The position numbers and the translations under genes are program-made. From an uncultured Pelagibacteraceae bacterium (GTDB lineage Bacteria; Pseudomonadota; Alphaproteobacteria; Pelagibacterales; Pelagibacteraceae): DNA of 64,000 nucleotides. A model generated the notes under the pieces. The model had not been told where the DNA came from and did not search any database. It saw only the letters and a list, made by a program, of their open reading frames with translations. The stretch lies in contig CACNZU010000001.1 in the NCBI GenBank assembly GCA_902624885.1, forward strand, positions 81,535 to 145,534, given 5' to 3'. Below are positions 9,285-17,334 of this stretch, in pieces. How positions within the stretch are numbered: the stretch's first letter is position 1; each line of letters starts with the position of its first letter.

Positions 9285-9333
9285 GAAAAAAAAATACAAT
9301 TAAATGACGAATATGTACAGACTACTTTTAAAT

Positions 9334-9696
9334 TTAGCCCTTTTTTCTCCTAATAAAGTGGAAAATAATTAACGCACCACCCACGAGAACAATATATGGG
9401 AATATCCAAAGAATAAAATTTTGTTTACTGAATTGAGGTTTATAAACTATCCAGTCCCCGTATTTATCTGCCATAAAAGAGTATATCTCATTTTCCGATT
9501 TTCCTTCTTTAATTAAATCTTTAACAACCAGTTTAATTGTTTGTGCAAAATCAGAATTAGAGTCTGAAATTGACTGACCTTGACAAACTAAACACCTTAA
9601 ATTTTTATAAATTTGATTAATGTCCAAGGATTTTTCACTAGCTAATAAATTATTAAAAACAAATATTATAATTAAAAAAATTATTCTTATCTTCAT
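9334..9696 (-). CDS. ccmH: Cytochrome c maturation protein CcmH
   Basis: Membrane-anchored thiol-disulfide protein that reduces the CxxCH motif of apocytochrome c before heme attachment. The defining LRCLVCQGQS motif follows an N-terminal signal peptide, and a C-terminal helix (ILWIFPYIVLVGGALIIF) anchors it in the inner membrane. It is the short CycL/NrfF-type CcmH, without the CcmI-like extension. The ATG at 9696, 2 bp after the dsbE stop, is preferred to the track's TTG at 9702. It is the last gene of the ccm operon. Confidence 0.93.
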   Translation of the reverse strand: MKIRIIFLIIIFVFNNLLASEKSLDINQIYKNLRCLVCQGQSISDSNSDFAQTIKLVVKDLIKEGKSENEIYSFMADKYGDWIVYKPQFSKQNFILWIFPYIVLVGGALIIFHFIRRKKG

Positions 9697-9698
9697 TA

Positions 9699-10214
9699 TC
9701 AATTTATAGTTTTTATAATTTGACTGTAATCCTCATCTTTTAAGGGACCAATATACTTATTCAGAATTACCAATTCCTTATTAATCAAAATACTTTCTGG
9801 AATTCCATAAACCCCAAAATTTATAGAAATTTTTCCATATTCATCTTTTGCTATAAAGTGATATGGGTTACCCAACTCTTTTAGAAAATTCTTAGCATTA
9901 ACTTGTTTATCTTTAAAATTTATTCCTACTAATTTTAATTTTGATGTTTTATTTAGTATCATTAATGTAGAGTGCTCTAGTCTACATGGGCCGCACCATG
10001 ATGCCCAAAAGTTAATTAGGGTGAAATCGTTTTTCTTAAGTTCTTCTACATCCAAAAAATCATTTCCATCAAAACGCTCTAATATAATTTTATCTAATTT
10101 TTTTCCGACTAAACTTTTAGTATTATAACTTTTTTCTTTATTTAAGCTTAAATAGAATATTCCAATAATAAATAAAAAAAATGTAAGCGTTAAAATTTTA
10201 ATTGTTGTTTGCAT
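9699..10214 (-). CDS. ccmG: Thiol:disulfide interchange protein CcmG/DsbE
   Basis: Membrane-tethered periplasmic thioredoxin that supplies reductant for cytochrome c maturation. The N-terminal helix (LTLTFFLFIIGIFYLSL) is the anchor. The active site NFWASWCGPCRLEH carries the WCxxC pair, and the cis-Pro loop YGIPES is present. The length of 171 aa is usual. The start overlaps the end of ccmF by 17 bp, and the stop lies 2 bp before the ccmH ATG, so the genes form one transcription unit. Confidence 0.94.
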   Translation of the reverse strand: MQTTIKILTLTFFLFIIGIFYLSLNKEKSYNTKSLVGKKLDKIILERFDGNDFLDVEELKKNDFTLINFWASWCGPCRLEHSTLMILNKTSKLKLVGINFKDKQVNAKNFLKELGNPYHFIAKDEYGKISINFGVYGIPESILINKELVILNKYIGPLKDEDYSQIIKTIN

Positions 10215-12081
10215 TTTTAAAAACTCTTAAAAAACCTCCCAAACTTAACATAATAACTGAAATCCATATCCAAATCATCATGGGTTTTTTTTGAAATTTA
10301 ATATTATAAAATTCTGATCTGTCTATGTTGCTCATAGTTAAATAGTAGTCTTTAATTAAATTTGTTTTTATTGCCGCTTCATAAGTCAATGTGCTTGGAT
10401 TGTCATAAATTCTTATTTCAGGACTTAAAATATTTACTTCCCCTAGTTTCATGTTTTTAACCTCAAGATTTCCAATCACGGCTTTATAATTAGAAAAATC
10501 TTTTAAACTCAATCTTTTTAATTTTATTTCATAATTATCAAAACTGATTGTCTCACCTACTTTTAAATTAAAGTCCTTTTCGATCGAAAAATTATGATTT
10601 AAACCGATAAATAAAACTAAAAATCCAAAAGATAAGTGTGAAGTTATTCTAGCTAAATCAAAATTTGAATTTTTAAAACATTTGACCAGATCAAACATAG
10701 TTGAGATAATTAAGAATAAAGAAGAAATAATTATTAAGTTAGATATTACTGTATAACTCTTAAAGAAAAATACTATCAAAAAATTTATAACTAAAGCTGA
10801 AGCCAAAAAAAATAAAAAATTCTTTATATCATTAAATTTGTTTTTTATCCATTTCGTGTTAGGACCAATGGCCATGAAAAAGAGAAAAACAGCAACTACC
10901 GGAAATATAACTGCGTTATAAAAAGGCGGTCCAACTGAAATTTTGTTATTCGTAAGAGCATCAGTAATAATTGGGTACAAGGTTCCAATTAGAACCGTTA
11001 ATAAGTAAAAGAGCATGAACCAATTATTGATTAAAACAAAAGTTTCTTTGCTATTTGAGTTAATGAAACTATTTGATGTTTTATATTTCTTAAATAGTAG
11101 ATAGATTGAACTAAAAATCATTAAGCTTAAAAAAATTAATATAAAAACTCCTCTACTTGGATCACTTGCAAAAGTATGTACTGAATTTAAAATTCCAGAT
11201 CTTACTAAAAAGGTTCCAGTCACACTTAGTATAAAAGTCATTAAACAAAGAGTTATTACCCAAAAATATAACTGATTTCTTTTCTCTAAAACTATTACCG
11301 AATGAAAAAGTGCTGTCATAGCAAACCAAGGTAATAGAGACGCGTTTTCAACCGGATCCCAGAACCAGAAACCACCCCAGCCTAATTCATAATAAGCCCA
11401 AATCGAACCAATCAAAATTCCTAAAGACTGGAAACCCCAAGAGACCAAAACCCAATTTTTGATAGAGTAAGCAAATTGTTTTTCTGAGTAATCGGTTACC
11501 AAAGATGCCATTGCCGCCGAAAAATAAATTGAAGAACCTACAAAACCTATATAAAGCAGTGGTGGATGAATGACTAAAGCTGGATCTTGAAGAATTGGAT
11601 TGAGACCCAATCCTTCTTTAGGCACAGGTGAAACTGTTGCAAAAGGATTAGAATTAAAAAGTATAAAGAACAAAAAACCAAGAATTATAATATTTTGAAA
11701 AATTAAAGTGTACAATCTATAATTTTTAGGATGATTTTTATTTTTAATTAAAAAAAGAAAAGAAAATATAGTCAAAATTATAATCCATAACATCAAGCTA
11801 CCCTCATGACTGCCCCATGTGCCAGCTATTTTGTAAAATAAAGGCTTTTCAGAATGTGAGTTTTCATAAACGTTAACAAGTGAAAAATCAGAAATGATAA
11901 AAGCCGCAACTAAAGTGAAAAAGCAGCTCATTACAAAGGAGGTTTGAATCAAACTTATTTTAAATATTTTTGAAGGTATTGTTTCACCAACGGATTTAAT
12001 ACTTTTTGAAGAGAAGTAAATAATTATGAAACTAAAAATTGCGTTCAAAAATAATAAAGAATTTCCCAAATTACTTAACAT
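10198..12081 (-). CDS. ccmF: Heme lyase CcmF
   Basis: Polytopic inner-membrane component of the system I heme lyase that joins heme from holo-CcmE to apocytochrome c. The tryptophan-rich WWD-type motif reads ELGWGGFWFWDPVENASLLPW. Conserved His residues (VIHPPLLYIG, HTFASDP) that serve as heme ligands in the family are present. Many membrane helices span 627 aa, close to normal. It overlaps ccmE upstream and ccmG downstream, within the ccmC-D-E-F-G-H operon. Confidence 0.96.
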   Translation of the reverse strand: MLSNLGNSLLFLNAIFSFIIIYFSSKSIKSVGETIPSKIFKISLIQTSFVMSCFFTLVAAFIISDFSLVNVYENSHSEKPLFYKIAGTWGSHEGSLMLWIIILTIFSFLFLIKNKNHPKNYRLYTLIFQNIIILGFLFFILFNSNPFATVSPVPKEGLGLNPILQDPALVIHPPLLYIGFVGSSIYFSAAMASLVTDYSEKQFAYSIKNWVLVSWGFQSLGILIGSIWAYYELGWGGFWFWDPVENASLLPWFAMTALFHSVIVLEKRNQLYFWVITLCLMTFILSVTGTFLVRSGILNSVHTFASDPSRGVFILIFLSLMIFSSIYLLFKKYKTSNSFINSNSKETFVLINNWFMLFYLLTVLIGTLYPIITDALTNNKISVGPPFYNAVIFPVVAVFLFFMAIGPNTKWIKNKFNDIKNFLFFLASALVINFLIVFFFKSYTVISNLIIISSLFLIISTMFDLVKCFKNSNFDLARITSHLSFGFLVLFIGLNHNFSIEKDFNLKVGETISFDNYEIKLKRLSLKDFSNYKAVIGNLEVKNMKLGEVNILSPEIRIYDNPSTLTYEAAIKTNLIKDYYLTMSNIDRSEFYNIKFQKKPMMIWIWISVIMLSLGGFLRVFKNANNN

Positions 12082-12499
12082 TTTTTTTGATAATCTCCTT
12101 AAGTTCTGGCGGCATGTAATTTTCGTCGTGTTTAGCTAGGATCCGGTCTGCAATAAAGTATTTTTTATCTTGGAGCTTTCCTTCTGCAACAACTCCTTTT
12201 TCTTCAGAGAATAAATTGGGTACTGTTCCGCTATAACTTACTCTTATTTCATTTTTAAAGTCGGTAATTGTAAATTTTATTTCTGCTCCACTGATTATTA
12301 GAGAGTTTTTTTTTACCATTCCACCTACCCTAATTTTTTTATTTATACTGTTATCTTGACTATTTTTGATATCTGTAGGCGATTTAAAATATAGGATATT
12401 GCTGCTTAAAGTTTTCAATATAATAAATATAGCTATTAAAGATGAGAAAAGTATTGCTGTTAAAAGAGCAGCTCTTTTTTTAACTTTTTTTGGAAGCAT
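12071..12499 (-). CDS. ccmE: Heme chaperone CcmE
   Basis: Periplasmic heme chaperone that covalently carries heme from CcmC to CcmF. An N-terminal basic segment and transmembrane helix (AALLTAILFSSLIAIFIIL) are followed by the OB-fold domain (RVGGMVKKNSL, GVVAEGKL). The heme-binding signature ILAKHDENYMPPE contains the attachment His and the downstream Tyr. It overlaps the ccmF start by 11 bp. Confidence 0.96.
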   Translation of the reverse strand: MLPKKVKKRAALLTAILFSSLIAIFIILKTLSSNILYFKSPTDIKNSQDNSINKKIRVGGMVKKNSLIISGAEIKFTITDFKNEIRVSYSGTVPNLFSEEKGVVAEGKLQDKKYFIADRILAKHDENYMPPELKEIIKKNVK

Positions 12500-12507
12500 T
12501 AAATGCT

Positions 12508-12741
12508 TTAGAAAGTTTTATTATAAGTTGAAAAAACTTTAGAGGCAACTTTAGATTTTTCCAAAGCTATTTTTTTCCGCTCTACTGAAAGTTTTTCAAT
12601 TTCAATAGCAAATTCTTTTTCGTACTTTTTGAGTGTTTTACGCGTTTTATAATAAAAAACTGCACATACTAGAAAAGTTAAAACAAAGGATGACCAAACG
12701 AATATGCCATATCCATCCATGTAAATTAAATTATTAATCAT
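12508..12741 (-). CDS. ccmD: Heme exporter protein CcmD
   Basis: Small inner-membrane protein that helps release holo-CcmE from the CcmABC complex. It has the usual form: one N-terminal helix (GIFVWSSFVLTFLVCAVFYY) and a highly charged, probably helical tail. At 77 aa it is slightly longer than typical. The call rests on this form and its position between ccmC (4-bp overlap) and ccmE, because CcmD sequences are poorly conserved. Confidence 0.88.
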   Translation of the reverse strand: MINNLIYMDGYGIFVWSSFVLTFLVCAVFYYKTRKTLKKYEKEFAIEIEKLSVERKKIALEKSKVASKVFSTYNKTF

Positions 12742-13445
12742 AATCTTTTTAAATTATTTTTCTTAATTCTAATGATTTCTGTCTTATATTTCATCAGAAA
12801 AATTAGCGCACAATACAAAATTAATACTAAAAACATGAGCAATAAGGGCATTAACATTGAGGCGTGAATAGTACTTGTGCCTGTTATCTTAATACTAGCT
12901 GGTTGATGAAGAGTGTTCCACCACTCTACAGAATATTTTATAATTGGAATATTTATAAAACCTACAGCAGCTATTATGCTTGAAATTTTATTTGCTTTAT
13001 CTTCATCAGAAATTAGTTTTTGCGTAAGTATAAATAAAAAATAAAATAAAGCTAAAATTAACATTGAGGTAATTCTGGCATCCCAAGCCCAAAAAGTTCC
13101 CCAGGTAGGTTGACCCCAAATAGATCCTGTGACTAAAGCAATACAAGTAAACATTAAGCCTATAGGTGCAATACTTTTTGATATTAATTTAAAATTTTTG
13201 ACTTTAAATATAAAATTTAAAATAGATAACAAAGCAATACAAGTAAATGAGGCTAGACCTATCCAAGCAGCAGGAACATGAATGTACATTATTCTGACAC
13301 TATCGCCTTGTAAATAATCCGGTGGAGAAAATATTAGTGCAAATGATAGAGCCACTAAAAGTAGAGCAAAGAAAATTGAGTTGATAAAATTTATTACTCT
13401 CTCAATCCAAATGAATATATTACTGTTATAAAAAAAATTAAACAT
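12738..13445 (-). CDS. ccmC: Heme transporter CcmC
   Basis: Six-helix inner-membrane protein that loads heme onto CcmE. The WWD-family motif is visible as WGQPTWGTFWAWDARITS, with flanking conserved His residues (MYIHVPAAWIG and WWNTLHQPAS). Its length of 235 aa is normal. It is the first gene of this ccm cluster. The ccmA and ccmB genes that usually precede ccmC are not in the window, so they must be elsewhere on the chromosome if system I is complete. Confidence 0.95.
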   Translation of the reverse strand: MFNFFYNSNIFIWIERVINFINSIFFALLLVALSFALIFSPPDYLQGDSVRIMYIHVPAAWIGLASFTCIALLSILNFIFKVKNFKLISKSIAPIGLMFTCIALVTGSIWGQPTWGTFWAWDARITSMLILALFYFLFILTQKLISDEDKANKISSIIAAVGFINIPIIKYSVEWWNTLHQPASIKITGTSTIHASMLMPLLLMFLVLILYCALIFLMKYKTEIIRIKKNNLKRL

Positions 13446-13492
13446 CAGCTTTAACTACTATAATAATATTTTTTTGTGAAGTTCTATTATAG

Positions 13493-13544
13493 GCCCAATT
13501 AAGAATGGGAGGGAGTAATATAAGAAGTTTATTCCTAATTGGGC
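13493..13544. repeat. Inverted repeat with purine/C-rich loop between hspQ and ccmC
   Basis: The arms GCCCAATTAAGAA (13493-13505) and TTCCTAATTGGGC (13532-13544) pair at 12 of 13 positions around a 26-nt loop. The loop holds GGGAGGGAG on the plus strand, so a minus-strand transcript would expose CUCCCUCCC. No clear T run follows on either strand, so it does not look like a standard terminator. It lies in the 174-bp gap upstream of ccmC and downstream of hspQ and may be a leader or 3'-UTR structure. Function unknown. Confidence 0.55.
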
Positions 13545-13619
13545 TAAAACGATATAAAAGTACATTAATTCTGTGTTCCAGATTTGAATAAATATTGTTT
13601 TATTTATGGCGATCGTAAA

Positions 13620-13943
13620 TTAGTTAGAAATCTTGAAGTAACTGGCACCCCTTTTTCCTGAAAAAATTTCCTCTATGAGTGGATGTTTCACCGGCTTTTT
13701 AGACTTATCTAATAATAAGTTTTGTTCAGAAACATAAGCTTCGTATGTCACATCGTTACTTTCAGCTAGAAGGTGATAAAAAGGCTGATCTTTTCTTGGT
13801 CTAACATCTTTTGGAATTGACTGATACCATTCTTCAGAATTATTAAACTCAAAGTCAACATCATAGATTACTCCTCTAAAATCGAAATGCCTATGTTTGA
13901 CTACTTCACCGATTGAAAATTTAGCATTATTGCTTATTGCCAT
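13620..13943 (-). CDS. hspQ: HspQ / YccV-like hemimethylated-DNA-binding-domain protein
   Basis: Small cytosolic protein of the HspQ family, known in enterobacteria as a heat-shock protein that modulates Lon-dependent proteolysis. The family pattern is clear: FSIGEVVKHRHFDFRGVIYDVD, then DQPFYHLLAE and YVSEQNLL. The 107-aa length is usual. It is divergent from yciB, with an 80-bp shared upstream region. Its role in this organism is inferred from the family. Confidence 0.88.
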   Translation of the reverse strand: MAISNNAKFSIGEVVKHRHFDFRGVIYDVDFEFNNSEEWYQSIPKDVRPRKDQPFYHLLAESNDVTYEAYVSEQNLLLDKSKKPVKHPLIEEIFSGKRGASYFKISN

Positions 13944-14023
13944 ATCTCATAGTTAATAATTTTTTTATCAAAATCAATATCTAAATTGTTAAAATCTCAT
14001 AATATGTTAGTCTCTATCTTATT

Positions 14024-14569
14024 GTGAATAAGTCATTTTTAAAATTTATAACTGACTTTGGGCCATTACTAATTTTTTTTACTATTTATTACAAGAGCGG
14101 AAATAACCTTACAGCGGCTATCCCTCCTTTAATTATTGCAACTATTATAGCTGTTGCAATTATGTATTTTATAGAAAAAAAAATTCCATATGTCCCACTA
14201 ATAGGTGGTGTAATCATAACGTTATTTGGAGGTTTAACTTTATATTTTAATAACCCGGTCTTTATTTATATGAAACCAACGATAGTAAATATAATTTTCG
14301 CTTTAATTTTAATTATAAGCAAAGTTGTTTTTCAAAAAAACTTTCTGAAATTTTTTTTACAAACAGCTTTTCAATTAAATGAAACTGGCTGGAATAAACT
14401 GAATTTTAGATGGGCTTATTTTTTTATATTCTTAGCAATATTGAATGAAATAGTTTGGAGAACACAGCCAGAAGCATTTTGGGTAAATTTTAAAGTATGG
14501 GGTATCTTGCCTATCACTTTTGTATTTACCGCCTTTCAAATACCGTTAATCAACAGATATAAAATATGA
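14024..14569 (+). CDS. yciB: YciB family inner-membrane protein (intracellular septation protein A)
   Basis: Polytopic membrane protein of the YciB/IspZ family, linked to envelope integrity and septation. It opens with the characteristic FLKFITDFGPLLIFFTIYY and ends with the NEIVWRTQPEAFWVNFKVWGI block; about five helices are predicted. Translation starts at a GTG, the only reasonable start in frame. The TGA stop overlaps the ATG of the next gene, so the two are translationally coupled. Confidence 0.92.
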   Translation: MNKSFLKFITDFGPLLIFFTIYYKSGNNLTAAIPPLIIATIIAVAIMYFIEKKIPYVPLIGGVIITLFGGLTLYFNNPVFIYMKPTIVNIIFALILIISKVVFQKNFLKFFLQTAFQLNETGWNKLNFRWAYFFIFLAILNEIVWRTQPEAFWVNFKVWGILPITFVFTAFQIPLINRYKI

Positions 14570-14913
14570 ATAAAATTAAATTGATCATAAATAATGACCT
14601 AAAAAAAAAAGAAAGAGAAAGATTTTTTATAAAAAAAGAACTTAAATGTATTTTAAATCTTTATGCAAAAATGGTATCAAATGGATCTTGGAGAGATTAT
14701 GCATTTTCAACAGGATCAAGAGAAGTTTCATTTGATGTTTATCAAAGAACATCTGAAAAACCTGTGCTTAGAATTACGAAAAACTTAAAGCCTGTTTATT
14801 TAAACGAAAAGTATTTTATAAAAGATAAAGATGGAAAAATTATTAAAAAATCAGAAAACCTCGATTACCTAATCACAAAAACTAGTTGGAATAAATTAAG
14901 GTTAATAAAGTAA
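14566..14913 (+). CDS. DUF2794 family protein
   Basis: A small soluble protein of the alphaproteobacterial DUF2794 family, recognised from ELKCILNLYAKMVSNGSWRDYAFSTGSREVSFDVYQR followed by EKPVLRITKNLKP. No biochemical role is known to me. It shares an ATGA overlap with yciB and converges with the BI-1 gene 5 bp downstream. The 115-aa length is typical. Confidence 0.8.
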   Translation: MNKIKLIINNDLKKKERERFFIKKELKCILNLYAKMVSNGSWRDYAFSTGSREVSFDVYQRTSEKPVLRITKNLKPVYLNEKYFIKDKDGKIIKKSENLDYLITKTSWNKLRLIK

Positions 14914-14918
14914 CTATT

Positions 14919-15671
14919 CTATCTTCTCTGACCAAAAAGTCTAAGAAGCATGATAAAAAGATTTATAAAATCAAGGTATAGTGTTAAAGCGCCCATAACA
15001 GCTTTTTTACCCATCAATTCACCGCTGTCACTGACTAGGTACATATTTTTTATTTTTTGAGTATCATATGCTGTCAGACCTACAAACACTAAGACACCAA
15101 TTATTGAAATGACAAAATACATCATCGAAGATTTCATAAAAATATTTACTAGAGATGCGATTATAATTCCAAAAAGTCCCATCATTAAAAATGAACCTAG
15201 TTTAGTTAGATCTCGTTTTGTTGTATAACCGTAAATACTCATAGCTCCAAAAGTGCCGGCAGTAATAAAAAATACTCTTGTTATACTTGCGCCAGTGTAA
15301 ATTAAAAAAATTGATGAGAGAGATGCTCCCATTAAAGCAGCGAACACCCAAAAAGTAGTTTGAGCTTTAGCTGCTGACATTTTAGCTATTCCGAAGCTCA
15401 TATAAAAAACTATTGCAAGCGGCGCCAACATAATTACCCATTTTAAGCCTGAAGCATATATCGTGTTACCAAAATTAGTTAGTCCTATTATTTGACCCTC
15501 CGCTGAAGTCACGACAGCCATCTTAAAAAACAATAATGCAATAAACCCTGTTAATAGAACGCCCGAAGCCATGTAGTTATAGACCTTTAGCATATAAGAT
15601 CTTAATCCTTGATCTATAATAGCTTCTGATGCCGATGAACGAACAGTTGATCTTTGTTTATTGATTTCCAT
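14919..15671 (-). CDS. Bax inhibitor-1 / YccA family membrane protein
   Basis: Seven-helix inner-membrane protein of the BI-1 (TMBIM) family. The N-terminal cytosolic segment (RSTVRSSASEAIIDQGLRSYMLKVYNYMASGV) and the C-terminal TAYDTQKIKNMY and LYLDFINLFIMLLRLFG blocks are diagnostic. Conserved acidic residues near the C-terminus match the pH-sensing pair described in the family. The ATG at 15671 (MEINKQRS) is preferred to the track's 15713, which would add an atypical 14-residue leader. It is probably an ion-leak channel or FtsH-linked regulator; its role here is unproven. Confidence 0.9.
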   Translation of the reverse strand: MEINKQRSTVRSSASEAIIDQGLRSYMLKVYNYMASGVLLTGFIALLFFKMAVVTSAEGQIIGLTNFGNTIYASGLKWVIMLAPLAIVFYMSFGIAKMSAAKAQTTFWVFAALMGASLSSIFLIYTGASITRVFFITAGTFGAMSIYGYTTKRDLTKLGSFLMMGLFGIIIASLVNIFMKSSMMYFVISIIGVLVFVGLTAYDTQKIKNMYLVSDSGELMGKKAVMGALTLYLDFINLFIMLLRLFGQRR

Positions 15672-15752
15672 AATTGAATATATAAGTTTTTTTAAATACT
15701 TTTCAATAGGCAAAAATTGACCTAAAAAAACTGTTATAAATATTACAATTTT

Positions 15753-16790
15753 ATGAAATTTAAAAAATTAGGCACTACAGATTTGGACGTCAGTTTAATA
15801 TGTCTGGGAACTATGACATGGGGCACTCAAAATAGTGAAAAAGATGCCTTTGAGCAAATGGATTATTCTTTAGGAGAGGGAGTAAATTTTTTTGATACAG
15901 CTGAGCTTTATTCAGTACCTCCTAACTCAGACTCCTACGGTAAGACTGAGACTATAATTGGAAATTGGTTTGAAAAAAGAAAGAACAGAAAAAAAATAAT
16001 TTTAGCTTCAAAAGTTGCGGGTCCTGGATGTAACTGGATAAGGGGTGGTAAAAATAATTTTGATGAAAAGACAATTGGCAAAGCCATTGATGGCAGCTTA
16101 AAAAGACTTAAAACAGATTATATAGATTTATACCAATTGCATTGGCCTGAAAGATCAACCAATTTTTTTGGATCAAGAGAATATACAATCGATAATGATG
16201 AAGGTGCATGGAATAGCTTTGAGAATGTTCTTGAAGCGTTAGATAAATTTATAAAAAGTGGTAAAATTAGATACGTTGGCATGTCTAATGAAACACCTTA
16301 TGGTCTTTCAAGATATATTGAATTATCTAAAAGTAAAAAATTACCTAGGATGATGTCAGTCCAAAACCCTTACAATCTAGTCAATAGGACTTACGAAATT
16401 GGTATGTCTGAAATTTCAATAAGGGAAAAATGTGGTCTTCTAGTTTATTATCCTCTTGCGACAGGTGCTCTATCAGGAAAATATAGAAATGGTCAGATGC
16501 CTAAAAATTCTAGACAAGCTTTGTTCAGAGGTTGGGAAAGGCATCTAAATCCTTTAGCTTTAAAAGCGTATGAAGAATATTTTAAACTAGCTAAAGAAAG
16601 TGATATGACAATGGCTCAACTAGCCCAGGCCTTTGTAAATACCAGGCCTTTTGTTACAAGTAATATAATAGGTGCAACAACGATGGAACAACTAAAGGAA
16701 AATATAGATAGTGTTAATATTGAGTTGTCCGACGAAATTATGAATAAGATTAATATTATACATAATAATAATCCAAATCCATCTCCTTAA
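15753..16790 (+). CDS. Aldo/keto reductase (Tas-like)
   Basis: NADPH-dependent oxidoreductase with the AKR TIM barrel. The catalytic Asp and Tyr are in NFFDTAELY, the Lys in IILASKVAG, and the His in YQLHWPER. The C-terminal coenzyme site is seen in SNIIGATTMEQLKENI. At 345 aa it resembles the Tas/YghZ branch. It is divergent from the BI-1 gene. The physiological substrate cannot be read from the sequence. Confidence 0.88.
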   Translation: MKFKKLGTTDLDVSLICLGTMTWGTQNSEKDAFEQMDYSLGEGVNFFDTAELYSVPPNSDSYGKTETIIGNWFEKRKNRKKIILASKVAGPGCNWIRGGKNNFDEKTIGKAIDGSLKRLKTDYIDLYQLHWPERSTNFFGSREYTIDNDEGAWNSFENVLEALDKFIKSGKIRYVGMSNETPYGLSRYIELSKSKKLPRMMSVQNPYNLVNRTYEIGMSEISIREKCGLLVYYPLATGALSGKYRNGQMPKNSRQALFRGWERHLNPLALKAYEEYFKLAKESDMTMAQLAQAFVNTRPFVTSNIIGATTMEQLKENIDSVNIELSDEIMNKINIIHNNNPNPSP

Positions 16791-16833
16791 TTCAAGGCAT
16801 TGAAATAGATAATTTTTAGTATAAAAATAAAAT

Positions 16834-17334
16834 ATGGCAGTCAAAAAACTTTTTATATTTCTAATATTGTTTTTATTTTCTGTAGACGCGTTCGCGGTTA
16901 CACCAAGATCTACAGGAAAATACAAAAACTGGGAAAGCTTCGTAGCAGAAACTGATAAAGGGAAAATTTGCTTTGCTCAAACTATACCAACCAAAAGAGC
17001 ACCAGCGGCTATTAAAAGAGATAAATCTAAGCTATTTGTTACCTTTAGACCTTCTGAGGAAATAAAAGATGAAGTAAGTTTAACTAGTGGTCACGATTAT
17101 AAAACATCTAGTGTGACTGCTAGCTCAGGAAAAAGAAGGTACTCTTTCTTTTCTCAAAAAAACTTTGCGTGGCTATTAGATGATCAAGAGGAGAAAAAAT
17201 TTATTCAATTGATGAAAAAAGCAACTGACATAATTGTAAAAGCAAGAACCACAAAGGGAGCGGAGACAACTGATCACTACTCAATGATGGGATTTACTAA
17301 AGCTTATAACACAGCAAAAAAAGCTTGTAGCTAA
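16834..17334 (+). CDS. Invasion-associated locus B (IalB)-like secreted protein
   Basis: Exported protein with a Sec signal peptide (LFIFLILFLFSVDAFA) and an IalB-family domain: W at the start of the domain, a conserved Cys in KGKICFAQT, FVTFRPSEEIKDEVSLTSG, the AWLLDD element and the C-terminal GAETTDHYSMMGFTKAY. Two Cys residues could form a disulfide. In free-living alphaproteobacteria the family is widespread and of unknown function; the name reflects Bartonella. It ends immediately before the argG start. Confidence 0.82.
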   Translation: MAVKKLFIFLILFLFSVDAFAVTPRSTGKYKNWESFVAETDKGKICFAQTIPTKRAPAAIKRDKSKLFVTFRPSEEIKDEVSLTSGHDYKTSSVTASSGKRRYSFFSQKNFAWLLDDQEEKKFIQLMKKATDIIVKARTTKGAETTDHYSMMGFTKAYNTAKKACS

